From assembly GCF_024623455.1 (NCBI RefSeq), contig NZ_JANIPJ010000007.1, forward strand, positions 237,763 through 301,762: a stretch of DNA of 64,000 nt, given 5' to 3'. Positions 50,969 to 60,943 of this stretch are shown here, in pieces. The DNA is from Paenibacillus soyae (lineage in GTDB: Bacteria > Bacillota > Bacilli > Paenibacillales > Paenibacillaceae). The notes under the pieces were generated by a model. That model saw nothing but the letters and a program-made list of their open reading frames with translations, did not search any database and had not been told where the DNA came from. The position numbers and the translations under genes are program-made. How positions within the stretch are numbered: position 1 is the stretch's first letter; every line of letters begins with the position of its first letter.

Positions 50969-51989
50969 AATCGGGGCCGGCGGCGTCATCGTCGGCAAGT
51001 CGAAGCTCGGCGTGCAGGAGACGGATTCAGAGACGCCATCCGCGGGCATCGGCAAGCGGAGGGCAGGGGCGAAGAGCCGGGTCGCCGCGTTGGCTGCGGA
51101 AATATGGAAGTACCGGCTGAGCTATGCTTTCGTCACGCCGTTTCTGCTCTGCTTCATCGCGTTTATCGTCGTGCCGGTCATTGCCGCGGTGGCGCTCAGC
51201 TTTACGTACTTCAACGCGATCGAGAGGCCAAGGTTCATCGGCTGGCAAAACTTTCAATATTTGATTTCCCAGGACTTATTGTTTCTGAAATACGCGCTGC
51301 CGAACACGTTCAAATTCGCGGTCATCGTCGGGCCGGGCGGCTATATTGCCGCGTTCCTGCTCGCTTGGCTGATCTCTCAGCTGCCGGGGAAGCTGCAGAA
51401 GTGGTTCGCCTTGGCGATGTATACGCCGTCGCTTACGATCGGCATCGCCATGTCGATCGTCTGGCTGCCGATGCTGACCGGGGACCGTATCGGCTACCTG
51501 AACAGCATCCTGCTCCGGCTAGGCTGGATCGAGGTGCCCCAGCTGTGGGTGACGGATCCGGATTATCTCATGAACGCGATGATCGGCGTCACGCTCTGGT
51601 CGAGCATGGGCGTCGGGTTCCTCGCGATGCTCGCCGGCATTCTGAACGTGAACAAGGACTATTACGAGGCCGCCCGGATCGACGGTATGAAGAGCAGGCT
51701 ACAGGAGATCTGGTATATTACGATTCCGTCCATGAAGCCGCAGATGCTGTTCGGCGCGGTCATGGCAATCGTGACGACGTTCAAGACCGGCGCGATCGGG
51801 GTGGAGCTGTCGGGCGTCAATCCAACTCCCGCCTATTCGGGCCACCTCATCATCAACCACATCGACGATTTCGGGTTTATCCGGTTCGAGATGGGCTACG
51901 CCGCCGCGATTTCCGTGTTCCTGCTCATTCTGATGTACGTCTCCAATAAGCTGAGCTGGGGCTTATTCGGCTCGAAGGGGGATGAATGA
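50958..51989 (+). CDS. Sugar ABC permease (MalF-type), first pair
   Basis: This 343-residue protein has an extended charged N-terminus of about 45 residues, then six helices and the EAA loop YEAARIDGMKSRLQEIWYIT. Translationally coupled to the giant binding protein (11-base overlap). Confidence 0.92.
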   Translation: MSSKIGAGGVIVGKSKLGVQETDSETPSAGIGKRRAGAKSRVAALAAEIWKYRLSYAFVTPFLLCFIAFIVVPVIAAVALSFTYFNAIERPRFIGWQNFQYLISQDLLFLKYALPNTFKFAVIVGPGGYIAAFLLAWLISQLPGKLQKWFALAMYTPSLTIGIAMSIVWLPMLTGDRIGYLNSILLRLGWIEVPQLWVTDPDYLMNAMIGVTLWSSMGVGFLAMLAGILNVNKDYYEAARIDGMKSRLQEIWYITIPSMKPQMLFGAVMAIVTTFKTGAIGVELSGVNPTPAYSGHLIINHIDDFGFIRFEMGYAAAISVFLLILMYVSNKLSWGLFGSKGDE

Positions 51990-51990
51990 T

Positions 51991-52869
51991 ATGCTCGGTT
52001 CGCTGTGGAGAAGAAGGGGCCGGCTGAACCGGATGGACGGCTTCCAGAAGCTGCTGACGCTGCTCTTGATCGTCCTCGGCGCCTTTATGCTCCTGCCGAT
52101 CGTTTATATTTTCAACCATGCCTTCAAGCCGTACCATGAGCTGTTCGTCTACCCGCCGACGTTCCTCGTCCGGGAGCCTTCCCTGCAGAACGTCAATGAG
52201 CTTCTCGCCGTCACGTCGCGATCGACCGTTCCGATGATCCGCTATCTGTTCAACAGCGTGTTCGTCTCCGGACTCGCCGTCGTGCTCGTGACCGGCGTAA
52301 GCGCGCTCTGCGCCTATCCGCTGTCCAAACACCGGTTCCCTGGGGCGGGCATCGTCTTCGCGGCGATTCTGCTGACGCTGATGTTCGCTCCCGAGGTCGT
52401 GCAAATTCCGCGTTACCTGGTCGTGAGCGAGCTTGGCATCATGAATACGTATTTCGCCCATCTGCTCCCGCTTATGGCGATGCCGATCGGCGTGTTCCTG
52501 CTCAAGCAGTTCATGGACCAAGTTCCGGACTCCTTGCTGGAAGCCGCCCGAATCGACGGCGCAAGCGAGTTTTTCGTTTTTTGGCGGATCGCGGTGCCCG
52601 TCTGCATGCCGGCCGTCGCGACCGTGGCGATCCTGGCCTTCCAGAACGCCTGGGGCAACGTGGAGACGTCGGCCTTGTTCATGCTGGACGACGAGATGAA
52701 GAGCTTCTCGTTCTTCCTCTCCACGCTGACGAACAATCTGGCCAATAACGTGGCCATGCAAGGAGCGGCGGCCGTCGCGGCTCTGATCATGTTCGTGCCG
52801 AACCTGATCGTGTTCGTCATTCTGCAGGGCAAGGTGATCGCGACCATGGCGCATTCGGGCATTAAATAA
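51991..52869 (+). CDS. Sugar ABC permease (MalG-type), first pair
   Basis: This 292-residue protein is set at ATG 51991 because AAGGGGG is nine bases upstream; ATG 51982 touches that site. Six helices; EAA loop EAARIDGASEFFVFWRIAVP near residue 190. Together with the preceding gene it forms a heterodimeric channel. Confidence 0.91.
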   Translation: MLGSLWRRRGRLNRMDGFQKLLTLLLIVLGAFMLLPIVYIFNHAFKPYHELFVYPPTFLVREPSLQNVNELLAVTSRSTVPMIRYLFNSVFVSGLAVVLVTGVSALCAYPLSKHRFPGAGIVFAAILLTLMFAPEVVQIPRYLVVSELGIMNTYFAHLLPLMAMPIGVFLLKQFMDQVPDSLLEAARIDGASEFFVFWRIAVPVCMPAVATVAILAFQNAWGNVETSALFMLDDEMKSFSFFLSTLTNNLANNVAMQGAAAVAALIMFVPNLIVFVILQGKVIATMAHSGIK

Positions 52870-52888
52870 GAAGCGGGGGGAGTTACGC

Positions 52889-55045
52889 ATGATTAGACGG
52901 CTCGCGCTGCGCATCGCGTCGCTGGCGATCGTGAGCATCATCGCGATCGTCTCGGCTAACCCCGAGCAAGCCTGGGCGGATGTGCCGTACGTGACTTACT
53001 ATAAGGACAATTACAACCAGCAGTATCGGATCCAGACGGCGTATATGCCCGCGGCGGCGCTCGGCCGGGAGCTGTTCATCGACGACCCGGATAACCCGGG
53101 ACAGCCGAAGCACTCGCCGCTTAACCAGCCTCAGGATTTGTTCATCGACGCCAATGACGACATGTACATCGCGGATACCGGCAACAATCGGATCGTGCAT
53201 CTCGACGCGGCCGGCCGGCTGCTGCGGGTATTGGAAGCCGAGGATAAGCCGCTGAACCGGCCGCAAGGCGTGTACGTGCACGACAACGGCGATATTTATA
53301 TCGCGGATACCGGCAACAACCGCGTGCTCCGGCTGAACAAGGACGGAGAGCTGCTGAAGACATTCGTCCGCCCGGAGTCGAAGCTGATTCCGGAGTCGTT
53401 CAAATTCGATCCCGTCAAGCTGGTCGTCGACAAACGCGGCTTCCTGTACATCGCCACTCTCGGCGGGTATCAGGGCTTGCTGCAGCTCGATCCGGAGGGC
53501 GAGTTCCAGGGCTTCTTCGGCGCCAACAAGACGAGCGCGTCCTTCATCGACAGCGTCAAAAGGCTGCTGTACACGCGAGAGATGTACGAGCGGGAAATTA
53601 GCAAGCTGCCCGGCTCCATTACGAGCGTGGATAAGGACGGCGACGGCTTCGTCTATACGGTGACGAAGGAAGTAAGCGCGGGTCAGCTCAAGAAGCTGAA
53701 TATCGCGGGGCTTGACCAGCTGGCGGGCAAAGGCGAATTCGCCGATACGATGTCGGACGGCCGCTACGGGGAGTTTATCCGGCAGCCCGGCGTCTACGAA
53801 TCGGAAGCGCCGCAGCTGAACGACCTTACGGTCGACAAGGACGGCAACATCACCGTCATCGACACGAGACTGAACGTCGTCAGCCAATACGACGGCAACG
53901 GCAATCTGCTGTTCTTCTGGGGCGGGGCGGCCGGCGACACGACGACCAAGCTCGGCCTGGTCAAGATGCCGACCGCGATTGCCAGCGATTCCTCGAACCA
54001 GCTGTATATTTTGGACAGCGAGAACAACGTCGTGCAGAAGTACGCGTTGTCGGAGTTCGGGAAGCTCGTGCACGAAGCGAATGGACTGACGCAGGACGGA
54101 CGCTATGAGGAGAGCGAGCCGCTGTGGGAGGAAGTGTACCGGCAGAACGCCTATTACGCGCCTGCCGTGCTGGGTCTGGCGAAGGCGGCCTACAAGAGGG
54201 GCGACTACGAGGAAGCGCGCAGGCTGTTCGGCGACGCGGGCTGGGCGCGAGGCTATTCCGACTCGTTCTGGCAAAACCGTCTGTTATGGTTTCAGAATAA
54301 CTTCGGCTTCTTCATGAATATCATCATCGGACTGTTGGCGGCGGGAATCATCCTGAGGCTCGCCGCCAGACGGTTCGGCTGGCGGCTGCGGCCGAGGCGG
54401 GGCGAGGGCGGAAGGCGGCGGAGCCGGGAGCTTGGCAAGCAGCTCGCGCATGCTCTTCATATCGCGAGACATCCGCTCGACGGCTTCTACGGCATCCGGC
54501 ACGAGGGCAAAGGCGGCCCGGCGGCCGCGACGATCGTGCTGGCGCTGGCTCTCGCGGCTTACGGCTTCATGCGCGCGCGGACGAACTTCGTTTTTAACCC
54601 ATCCGTCGTGACGGAGCCGGGAATCGGGAACGCCCTCATTCAATTTACGGTCATCTGGCTGGGGTTCGTCGTAGCCAACTATTTGACCAGCTCCCTCAGC
54701 CAAGGGGAAGGAAGGTTCCGCGACGTTTACGCGGCCAGCGCTTACGCGATGCTTCCGTTCGTCGCGGTCGGCGTTCCGCTCACGGTCCTATCCGGAGCGC
54801 TGACGCTTAACGAGGCTTCCATCTACTATTTCCTGCAGTACGGACTTTACGGCTGGGCGGCTCTCCTGCTTTTCTGGCAGATACAAGGCGTACAGAACTT
54901 CAGCGTAGGCGAAGCGGCGAAGAACGTGCTGCTGACGGTTCTGACCTTGTTCGTCATCGCCATTCTGATCTTCATCGCGTTCAGCTTGACCAGCGAGCTT
55001 GCGGGCTTCATCTATTCGATCTATCAGGAGGTGGCTATCCGATGA
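52889..55045 (+). CDS. NHL-repeat protein with TPR-like segment and C-terminal YIP1-type membrane domain
   Basis: This 718-residue protein has a signal helix (about 5-28). NHL beta-propeller repeats follow from about 70 to 390, with DDMYIADTGNNRIVHLD and GDIYIADTGNNRVLRLN the clearest. A TPR-like stretch lies near 395-450 (RYEESEPLWEEVYRQNAYYA), a membrane helix near 475, and a five-helix YIP1-family domain from about 545 to the end. The propeller would face outward. No enzyme motif is seen; a scaffolding or sensing role in the glycan system is inferred from its position between two permease pairs. Confidence 0.85.
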   Translation: MIRRLALRIASLAIVSIIAIVSANPEQAWADVPYVTYYKDNYNQQYRIQTAYMPAAALGRELFIDDPDNPGQPKHSPLNQPQDLFIDANDDMYIADTGNNRIVHLDAAGRLLRVLEAEDKPLNRPQGVYVHDNGDIYIADTGNNRVLRLNKDGELLKTFVRPESKLIPESFKFDPVKLVVDKRGFLYIATLGGYQGLLQLDPEGEFQGFFGANKTSASFIDSVKRLLYTREMYEREISKLPGSITSVDKDGDGFVYTVTKEVSAGQLKKLNIAGLDQLAGKGEFADTMSDGRYGEFIRQPGVYESEAPQLNDLTVDKDGNITVIDTRLNVVSQYDGNGNLLFFWGGAAGDTTTKLGLVKMPTAIASDSSNQLYILDSENNVVQKYALSEFGKLVHEANGLTQDGRYEESEPLWEEVYRQNAYYAPAVLGLAKAAYKRGDYEEARRLFGDAGWARGYSDSFWQNRLLWFQNNFGFFMNIIIGLLAAGIILRLAARRFGWRLRPRRGEGGRRRSRELGKQLAHALHIARHPLDGFYGIRHEGKGGPAAATIVLALALAAYGFMRARTNFVFNPSVVTEPGIGNALIQFTVIWLGFVVANYLTSSLSQGEGRFRDVYAASAYAMLPFVAVGVPLTVLSGALTLNEASIYYFLQYGLYGWAALLLFWQIQGVQNFSVGEAAKNVLLTVLTLFVIAILIFIAFSLTSELAGFIYSIYQEVAIR

Positions 55046-57297
55046 AGCAACGGTTCGCATCACTCATCGCAACGGCGGCGGCGGTAGGCGTGCTGCTTCT
55101 CGGCCTCGTCTGGCTCATCAACAAGGATGCGCCGAACGAGGCTCCCGCCGCCTCCGCTCCCCGGACCGCGGCCTCGGCGGGAACGCCGGTCGAGCCGGGC
55201 TTGCCGAATGAGGCCGGCTTCGAGCTTGCGGGAGAAACCGGCTCCTTCCGTCTATGGGCGGACGAAGTGACGGGGCATTTCAAAGTGGAAAGCAAAACGA
55301 GCGGACGGATCTGGAGATCGTATCCGGAGCCCGCTTACTGGGAAGAAGAAACGGCCGGGGGCGTATGGAAGAGCAACTTCCTGTCGCCGGTCATGCTTGA
55401 ATATATCGACGCGTCCAGCTCGAAGTCGCAGACGAAGCTGACCAATTGGATGGAGGAACGGGGGACCATCGAGCAATACGAGCGGATCGAAGGCGGCTTT
55501 CGCGTCTTGTTCCGCCTGCCGGCGTCGGGGTTCGATATTCCGGTGGAGGTGCGTCTCGCCGAGGATTACGTCGAGGTCAAGGTCATCGACTCGGGCATAC
55601 AAGAGGGCGCCTTCAGCTTGCTGAACTTGAAGGCCTATCCGCAATTCGGCGCGCAGCCGTCCAAGGACGAGAGCGGCTATCTGCTGCTCCCCGACGGCTC
55701 GGGCTCGCTTGTCCGGTTCGACGCGAACCGGAGCAACGACAAATCCGTGTACCGGGAGCCGGTGTACGGCGCGGACCTCGCTTTCTATAACGAGGTGACG
55801 AACCGCAACGAAATCCGGATGCCCGTATTCGGACTCAAATCGGGAGAGCAGTCGTTCCTTGGCGTCATGACGGAGGGCGAAGCTTATGCGAAGCTGTTCG
55901 CCGCGCCGGCCGGTTCTCTCGGAACGTCCAACTGGGTCAGTCCGGAGTGGCAGTACCGGATCAAGTTTTTCCAGAATACGGACCGCCGCGGTACGGAAGG
56001 GTTCTACACGTTCAGCAAGGAGCGGTTCGAAGCTCCCGCCCGCAGCGTGCGCTATTACTTGCTTGAGGGGGAGCAAATTGGCTACGACGCGATGGCGGCC
56101 CGTTACCGCCAATATCTCGTCGAGGAGAAAGGGCTGGAACGGCTGCAGGCGGAGAACGCGAATATTCCGTTCTACACGGACCTTATCGCCGCCGATCTGC
56201 AGCAGGGCGTGCTGTGGGACGACTACATCGTCGGCACCACGACCGAGGAAGCGGAGGAGCTTCTGTCGACGCTCGGGCAAGCCGGCATCTCGAATATAAC
56301 GGCGATCTACCACGGCTGGCAGAAATACGGATACAGCTCTTACGGCGGCCTGTTCCCCGCCGACAAGCGCATCGGCGGCGGCAGCGGCATCAAGGAGCTT
56401 GCGGAAGCGGCCCGGGCGAATGGCGGCAAGCTTCTGCTGGCGGCCAATTATTCGCTCAACAACAGCGGACGCGGCGGCTTCTGGAGCCTGAACGACGGTC
56501 TTCGCAACCTGGCGGGCACGCTTCAGGAGGAGAAGACGGGAACGGGCTCGGGCGGCGTACCGATCGTCAGTCCGCTCTATTCCTTCCGCGAAGCCAAGGA
56601 AGATCTGGCTTCCTATCAAACGCTCGGCGTCGACGGAGTTCTGTTCACGGGAGGCATCGGCAGCGCGCTTCATACGGATTACAACAACCGGAACCGGGCG
56701 ACGCGCGCGGAGGTGCAGGAAGGCCAGCGCTCCGTGCTCGCGGAGACGGAGGACGCGCTTGGCCTCGTCGCCGTGGAAGACGCCGGCTTCTATTCCCTCC
56801 CGGCCGCGAAGCACGTTCACCGGATCGCCGACGATTATTCTTACGACATCTTCGTGGACGAAGCGGTGCCGTTCGCGCAGATCGCCCTTCACGGCCTGGC
56901 CACGTACACGCTCGAGTGGGGCAATCTCCGGGACGAATACGAGGAGGAATATTTGCGAAGCGCGGAGTATGGAGCGTATCCGGCTTACGTATTCGCGAAC
57001 GCTCCTTCCGAGAGCTTCAAGAAGGCTTATACCGTCTGGTATTACAGCCTGGACTACCGGGACTGGATCGATTCCGCGTCCGAGCAGTACAAGAAGCTGA
57101 ACGACGCGCTCGGCAAGGTGCAGGACCAGTTCATTACGAAGCACGGCGCGCTGGCTCCCGGCGTCAAAGCGACGACATACGAGAACGGCGTGACGGTCGT
57201 CGTGAACTACAACGACGAGCCGTTTGAGGGCGACGGCTACGACGTGCCGGCGCGGGATTTTGCCGCGATCGACGGAGAAGGAGGGGATGAGACATGA
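55042..57297 (+). CDS. DUF5696-type exported protein
   Basis: This 751-residue protein has one N-terminal helix (about 5-26) and then an Ala/Pro-rich linker. A beta-sandwich-like N-terminal part (RLWADEVTGHFKVESKTSGR, FLLNLKAYPQFG-type strands) and a barrel-like C-terminal part (TAIYHGWQKYGYSSYGGLFP, DGVLFTGGIG) recall glycoside hydrolase architecture. I believe this is DUF5696, often found with NHL-YIP1 proteins and sugar permeases in Paenibacillaceae. It overlaps the preceding gene and the next permease by four bases each. Hydrolysis of the imported glycan is plausible but unproven. Confidence 0.72.
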   Translation: MKQRFASLIATAAAVGVLLLGLVWLINKDAPNEAPAASAPRTAASAGTPVEPGLPNEAGFELAGETGSFRLWADEVTGHFKVESKTSGRIWRSYPEPAYWEEETAGGVWKSNFLSPVMLEYIDASSSKSQTKLTNWMEERGTIEQYERIEGGFRVLFRLPASGFDIPVEVRLAEDYVEVKVIDSGIQEGAFSLLNLKAYPQFGAQPSKDESGYLLLPDGSGSLVRFDANRSNDKSVYREPVYGADLAFYNEVTNRNEIRMPVFGLKSGEQSFLGVMTEGEAYAKLFAAPAGSLGTSNWVSPEWQYRIKFFQNTDRRGTEGFYTFSKERFEAPARSVRYYLLEGEQIGYDAMAARYRQYLVEEKGLERLQAENANIPFYTDLIAADLQQGVLWDDYIVGTTTEEAEELLSTLGQAGISNITAIYHGWQKYGYSSYGGLFPADKRIGGGSGIKELAEAARANGGKLLLAANYSLNNSGRGGFWSLNDGLRNLAGTLQEEKTGTGSGGVPIVSPLYSFREAKEDLASYQTLGVDGVLFTGGIGSALHTDYNNRNRATRAEVQEGQRSVLAETEDALGLVAVEDAGFYSLPAAKHVHRIADDYSYDIFVDEAVPFAQIALHGLATYTLEWGNLRDEYEEEYLRSAEYGAYPAYVFANAPSESFKKAYTVWYYSLDYRDWIDSASEQYKKLNDALGKVQDQFITKHGALAPGVKATTYENGVTVVVNYNDEPFEGDGYDVPARDFAAIDGEGGDET

Positions 57298-58214
57298 GCT
57301 TGCTTCCGATTAAGCCGAAGGCGGATGCCGAGCGGAGCGGCGCTCTCCCGCTGAGGAGACGAAGACACGCATCCACGCTCCGCAAGCTGGAGGGCTCGGT
57401 ATTCATCGCTCCCTGGGCGATAGGCTTCCTGGCCTTTGTCGCGTTTCCGTTGATCTATTCCCTGTACATGAGCTTCCATCAGGTGCGGATTACGGTGACG
57501 GGCGTCAACGCCAGCTGGGTCGGCACCCAATATTTCCGCGAAATCCTGTTCGCGGACGGCGGTTTGTTATACGACGACTTGTTCCCGTTTCTTAAGGAAG
57601 CGCTCGTCATGATTCCGATCATAATCGTGTTCTCGCTCATGATCGCGATTCTGCTGAATTTGGAATTTCTAGGGCGCTCCGCGTTCCGGGTCATCTTCTT
57701 CCTGCCGGTCATCTTCGCTTCCGGACAGATCATCGGAGAATTCATCGCGCAGGGCGAAGGTTCTCTTGGCATCATCTCGTCACTCCGTATGGACGGCATG
57801 CTGGCCCGTTACCTGCCGGCTTCGTGGGCGGGACCCATCGGCAACGTCATCGGCTCCTTCGTGCTGGTGCTCTGGTATTCCGGCGTGCAAATTCTGATCT
57901 TCCTCGCGGGCCGTCAGACGATCTCCCGCAGCGTGTACGAGGCGGCGCGCATCGACGGCGCCGATCCATGGAGCACGTTCTGGAAAATTACGCTGCCCGG
58001 CATGGTGCCCTTCATCTTCCTGAACGTCATCTACACGATCGTCGACCTGTTCACGTACCCGTCGAATCCGATTATCGGCAAAGTGACGACGGAAAACTAT
58101 GGATTGTCCAGCGCGCTCGCCTGGATCTATTTCGTTATCGTGCTGCTGTTCATTGCGATCGCGCTCGTCATCTACGCGAGGGTCGACCGGGCGCTGTCGC
58201 CGAAGCGGCAATAG
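57294..58214 (+). CDS. Sugar ABC permease (MalF-type), second pair
   Basis: The 306-residue protein has a charged N-terminus, six helices and EAA loop YEAARIDGADPWSTFWKITL near residue 215. The ATGA overlap with the DUF5696 gene indicates coupling. A second complete permease pair in one operon is unusual. Confidence 0.92.
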   Translation: MSLLPIKPKADAERSGALPLRRRRHASTLRKLEGSVFIAPWAIGFLAFVAFPLIYSLYMSFHQVRITVTGVNASWVGTQYFREILFADGGLLYDDLFPFLKEALVMIPIIIVFSLMIAILLNLEFLGRSAFRVIFFLPVIFASGQIIGEFIAQGEGSLGIISSLRMDGMLARYLPASWAGPIGNVIGSFVLVLWYSGVQILIFLAGRQTISRSVYEAARIDGADPWSTFWKITLPGMVPFIFLNVIYTIVDLFTYPSNPIIGKVTTENYGLSSALAWIYFVIVLLFIAIALVIYARVDRALSPKRQ

Positions 58215-58238
58215 CCACACAGAAAGGCTGGGTTCAAT

Positions 58239-59153
58239 ATGGGAAAGCTGTCTTGGCTCAAAAACAAGCTGATCGGCAAGGAGGCGGATAAGGGGCTGCT
58301 GTTCCGGGCGCTTCTGTATCTGCTGCTGGTGGACGTCGCGTTCATCTACCTGAAGCCGGTATTCTACATGGTGACGACGATGGTCAAGGATGCTTCGGAT
58401 TTGCTGGACCCGGCCGTCATCTGGGTGCCGACCGGCATCTACGGAGGCCATCTGGCCGAAGCGGCGAAGATGCTGGATTATGTGAAAAGCTTCGGCGTCA
58501 GCCTGTCGGTGTCGACGCTGTCTGCCGTCATCCAGGTCGTCTCCTGCTCGGTCGCGGGCTATGCGTTCGCCAGGCTGGACTTCCCGCTGAAGAAGCTCTG
58601 GTTCGCGGCGCTGCTATTTACATTCATCATGCCGGCTCAGGTAACGATCCTGCCATCCATCCTCCTCTTCAAGGAGCTAGGGTGGATTAACACGTTCTGG
58701 CCGATACTGGTGCCGACGCTGTTCGGCCACGGGCTCAAGGGGGCGCTCTTCGTGCTGATTTTCCGCCAGTTTTTCTCTACGCTCCCGAAGGAGATGGAGG
58801 AGGCGGCAAGGATCGACGGAGCGGGGGCGTTCCGCATTTTTTTCAAGGTGATGCTTCCGATCTCGAGGTCGGCGATCGTCGTCGTGTTCCTGTTCTCGTT
58901 CGTCTGGTCGTGGAACGACGCGTACTTCCCGTCGATGTACATGTTCGGCGCTTCCGACGTGCCGCTGTCCGTCGGGCTGTCCAAGCTGAACGCGCAGCTG
59001 GCGGCGGAGGCGCAGGAAGGAGGACTTCGGGCGTTCCTCGAACCTATTAAGATGGGAGCCTCGTTCCTCATCATCTTGCCGCTGCTCGTGCTGTACGCCT
59101 TCACGCAGCGGTGGTTCGTCGAGGGCGTCGAGAGAACGGGGCTAGTGGAATAA
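58239..59153 (+). CDS. Sugar ABC permease (MalG-type), second pair
   Basis: The 304-residue protein has six helices and EAA loop EEAARIDGAGAFRIFFKVML near residue 190. Its stop codon shares bases with the next ATG (TAATG), so the exporter genes downstream are co-transcribed with the importer. Confidence 0.92.
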   Translation: MGKLSWLKNKLIGKEADKGLLFRALLYLLLVDVAFIYLKPVFYMVTTMVKDASDLLDPAVIWVPTGIYGGHLAEAAKMLDYVKSFGVSLSVSTLSAVIQVVSCSVAGYAFARLDFPLKKLWFAALLFTFIMPAQVTILPSILLFKELGWINTFWPILVPTLFGHGLKGALFVLIFRQFFSTLPKEMEEAARIDGAGAFRIFFKVMLPISRSAIVVVFLFSFVWSWNDAYFPSMYMFGASDVPLSVGLSKLNAQLAAEAQEGGLRAFLEPIKMGASFLIILPLLVLYAFTQRWFVEGVERTGLVE

Positions 59154-60943
59154 TGAAAGCGACAGGATGTGATACGAGGTTGGACTCGCAACGGATTTTG
59201 CGCGATTTTTTCAGGAAAACCTGGGCCTTCTATTTATTATCGATTGCCCTGCATACGGTGGCGAATATCATTCAAGTCAATTTCCCCAAGGTGCTCGGCA
59301 GCTTTACCGACGAGCTGAAGGCCGGGCAGCTGTCGCTGGAGGGCGTGGGGCGTTACAGCTGGACGCTGCTCGCGATCGGCGTCGGGTTCGCGGTCATCGG
59401 AGGCGTCGCCCAGTATTTAGTCATGTACACCGGGCGGTACTTCGAATTTATGAACCGTCGACGGCTTTACATTCATTTTACCGGGCTTAGCGAGCGCTTC
59501 TATTCGAGCAACGGCGTCGGCAAGCTGCTGAGCTATTTCATGAACGACGTGACCGCGGTGCGGGAGTCGATCTCCATGGGGGTCAACCAAACCGCGGGAG
59601 CGTCGATTCTGCTCGTGTCGACCGTGGTCATGCTTATTCTGACGGACGTGCCGGCGTACCTGGTCATCGCGAGCATCGTTCCTCTGCTGCTGATTCCGGT
59701 CATCGTCGTAATGTTCGGGCCGATCATCCGGAGGCGTTCGCTCAAGGTGCAGGAAGCGCTCGGCTCCATGACGGAGTCGGCGGAGGAGCAATTCGGCGGC
59801 ATTCGCGTCACGAAGAAGTTCGCGGTGGAGGAGACGATGCAGGAGCGCTTCGGCGCGACGGTCGACCGGATCCGGGACCGCCAGCTGCGGCTTGTGCGGG
59901 TGTCTTCGTTTTTCCAATCGCTGATTCCGTTCCTCGGCTCGGCATCCCTGATCATCGCGCTTTCGTACGGGGGCTACCTGACGATAGCCGGAACGATCAC
60001 GCTCGGTAACTTCGTCGCTTTGACGCTTTATATCCGGATGCTGATGAACCCTCTGCAGCAGATCGGCAACGTCATTAACGTCATTCAGCGGGCGAGGGCG
60101 TCCCTCGACCGGCTGAACGATTTGCTGAGCAAGGAGCCGGACATCAAGGAATCGGAGAACGCGGTGGCGATCGACTTCGCGAAGGCGGGGATCGAGCTGC
60201 GAAGGCTGACATTTGCGTACGATTCGGATGCGGAGGGGAGGAGCGTGCTGAAGGACGTGTCGCTGTACGTGCCGCCCGGCGCGACGCTTGGCATCGTGGG
60301 AAGGACCGGCAGCGGGAAGACGACTCTCATGAAGCTGCTGCTTCGGACGTATGATCCGCCTGAGGGGTCGGTGTTCTTCGGGGATACGGACATTCGGAGA
60401 CTGACGCTCGAGAGCTTGCGCGGCGGCATCGCCTACGTGCCGCAGGACGGCTTCCTGTTCAGCTCGACGATTAGGGAGAACATCGCGTTCTACAAGCGGG
60501 ACGCGGGTCTCGGGGCCGTCGAGCAGGCGGCGAAGCAGGCGAAGGTGTACAACAATATCATCGAATTTCCGGACAAATTCGAGACGAAGCTGGGCGAGCG
60601 CGGCGTGACGTTGTCCGGGGGACAGCGGCAGCGGACCAGCCTTGCAAGGGGCATGATCAAGGACGCGCCGATTCTCATTCTGGACGATAGCGTCAGCGCC
60701 GTCGACGCCGTGACGGAGACGGAGATCATGGAGACGATCCGCGATATCCGGGAAGGCAAGACGACGATCATCATCGCCCACCGGATCAGCGCGCTGAAGC
60801 ACGCGGACGAAATCGTCGTGTTAGATGAAGGGGAAATCGTTCAGAGGGGCACGCATGAATCGCTGCTCGCCGAAGACGGATTGTACCGGACGCTGCACGA
60901 CATACAGGAAGAGGGGACGCGGCAGCATGGCACAGGCAATTAA
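59153..60943 (+). CDS. Second heterodimeric ABC exporter, degenerate-site subunit
   Basis: The 596-residue half-transporter (start 59153; a frame from 59111 would run into the permease gene) has six helices, Walker A GRTGSGKTT, signature LSGGQRQR and Walker B LILDDSVSAVD, with Asp in place of the catalytic Glu. It is fused by reading overlap to the importer operon. Export of a glycan-derived or signalling product is possible. Confidence 0.92.
   Translation: MKATGCDTRLDSQRILRDFFRKTWAFYLLSIALHTVANIIQVNFPKVLGSFTDELKAGQLSLEGVGRYSWTLLAIGVGFAVIGGVAQYLVMYTGRYFEFMNRRRLYIHFTGLSERFYSSNGVGKLLSYFMNDVTAVRESISMGVNQTAGASILLVSTVVMLILTDVPAYLVIASIVPLLLIPVIVVMFGPIIRRRSLKVQEALGSMTESAEEQFGGIRVTKKFAVEETMQERFGATVDRIRDRQLRLVRVSSFFQSLIPFLGSASLIIALSYGGYLTIAGTITLGNFVALTLYIRMLMNPLQQIGNVINVIQRARASLDRLNDLLSKEPDIKESENAVAIDFAKAGIELRRLTFAYDSDAEGRSVLKDVSLYVPPGATLGIVGRTGSGKTTLMKLLLRTYDPPEGSVFFGDTDIRRLTLESLRGGIAYVPQDGFLFSSTIRENIAFYKRDAGLGAVEQAAKQAKVYNNIIEFPDKFETKLGERGVTLSGGQRQRTSLARGMIKDAPILILDDSVSAVDAVTETEIMETIRDIREGKTTIIIAHRISALKHADEIVVLDEGEIVQRGTHESLLAEDGLYRTLHDIQEEGTRQHGTGN

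Noticed and set aside
47864..51055. A 1063-codon open frame on the minus strand
   Set aside because: It lies opposite the binding-protein gene, has Arg/His/Pro-rich composition, no fold motif and no ribosome site, and reflects codon bias of the real gene. The same applies to other long opposite-strand frames such as 55252-57144, 59417-60802 and 27766-28974.
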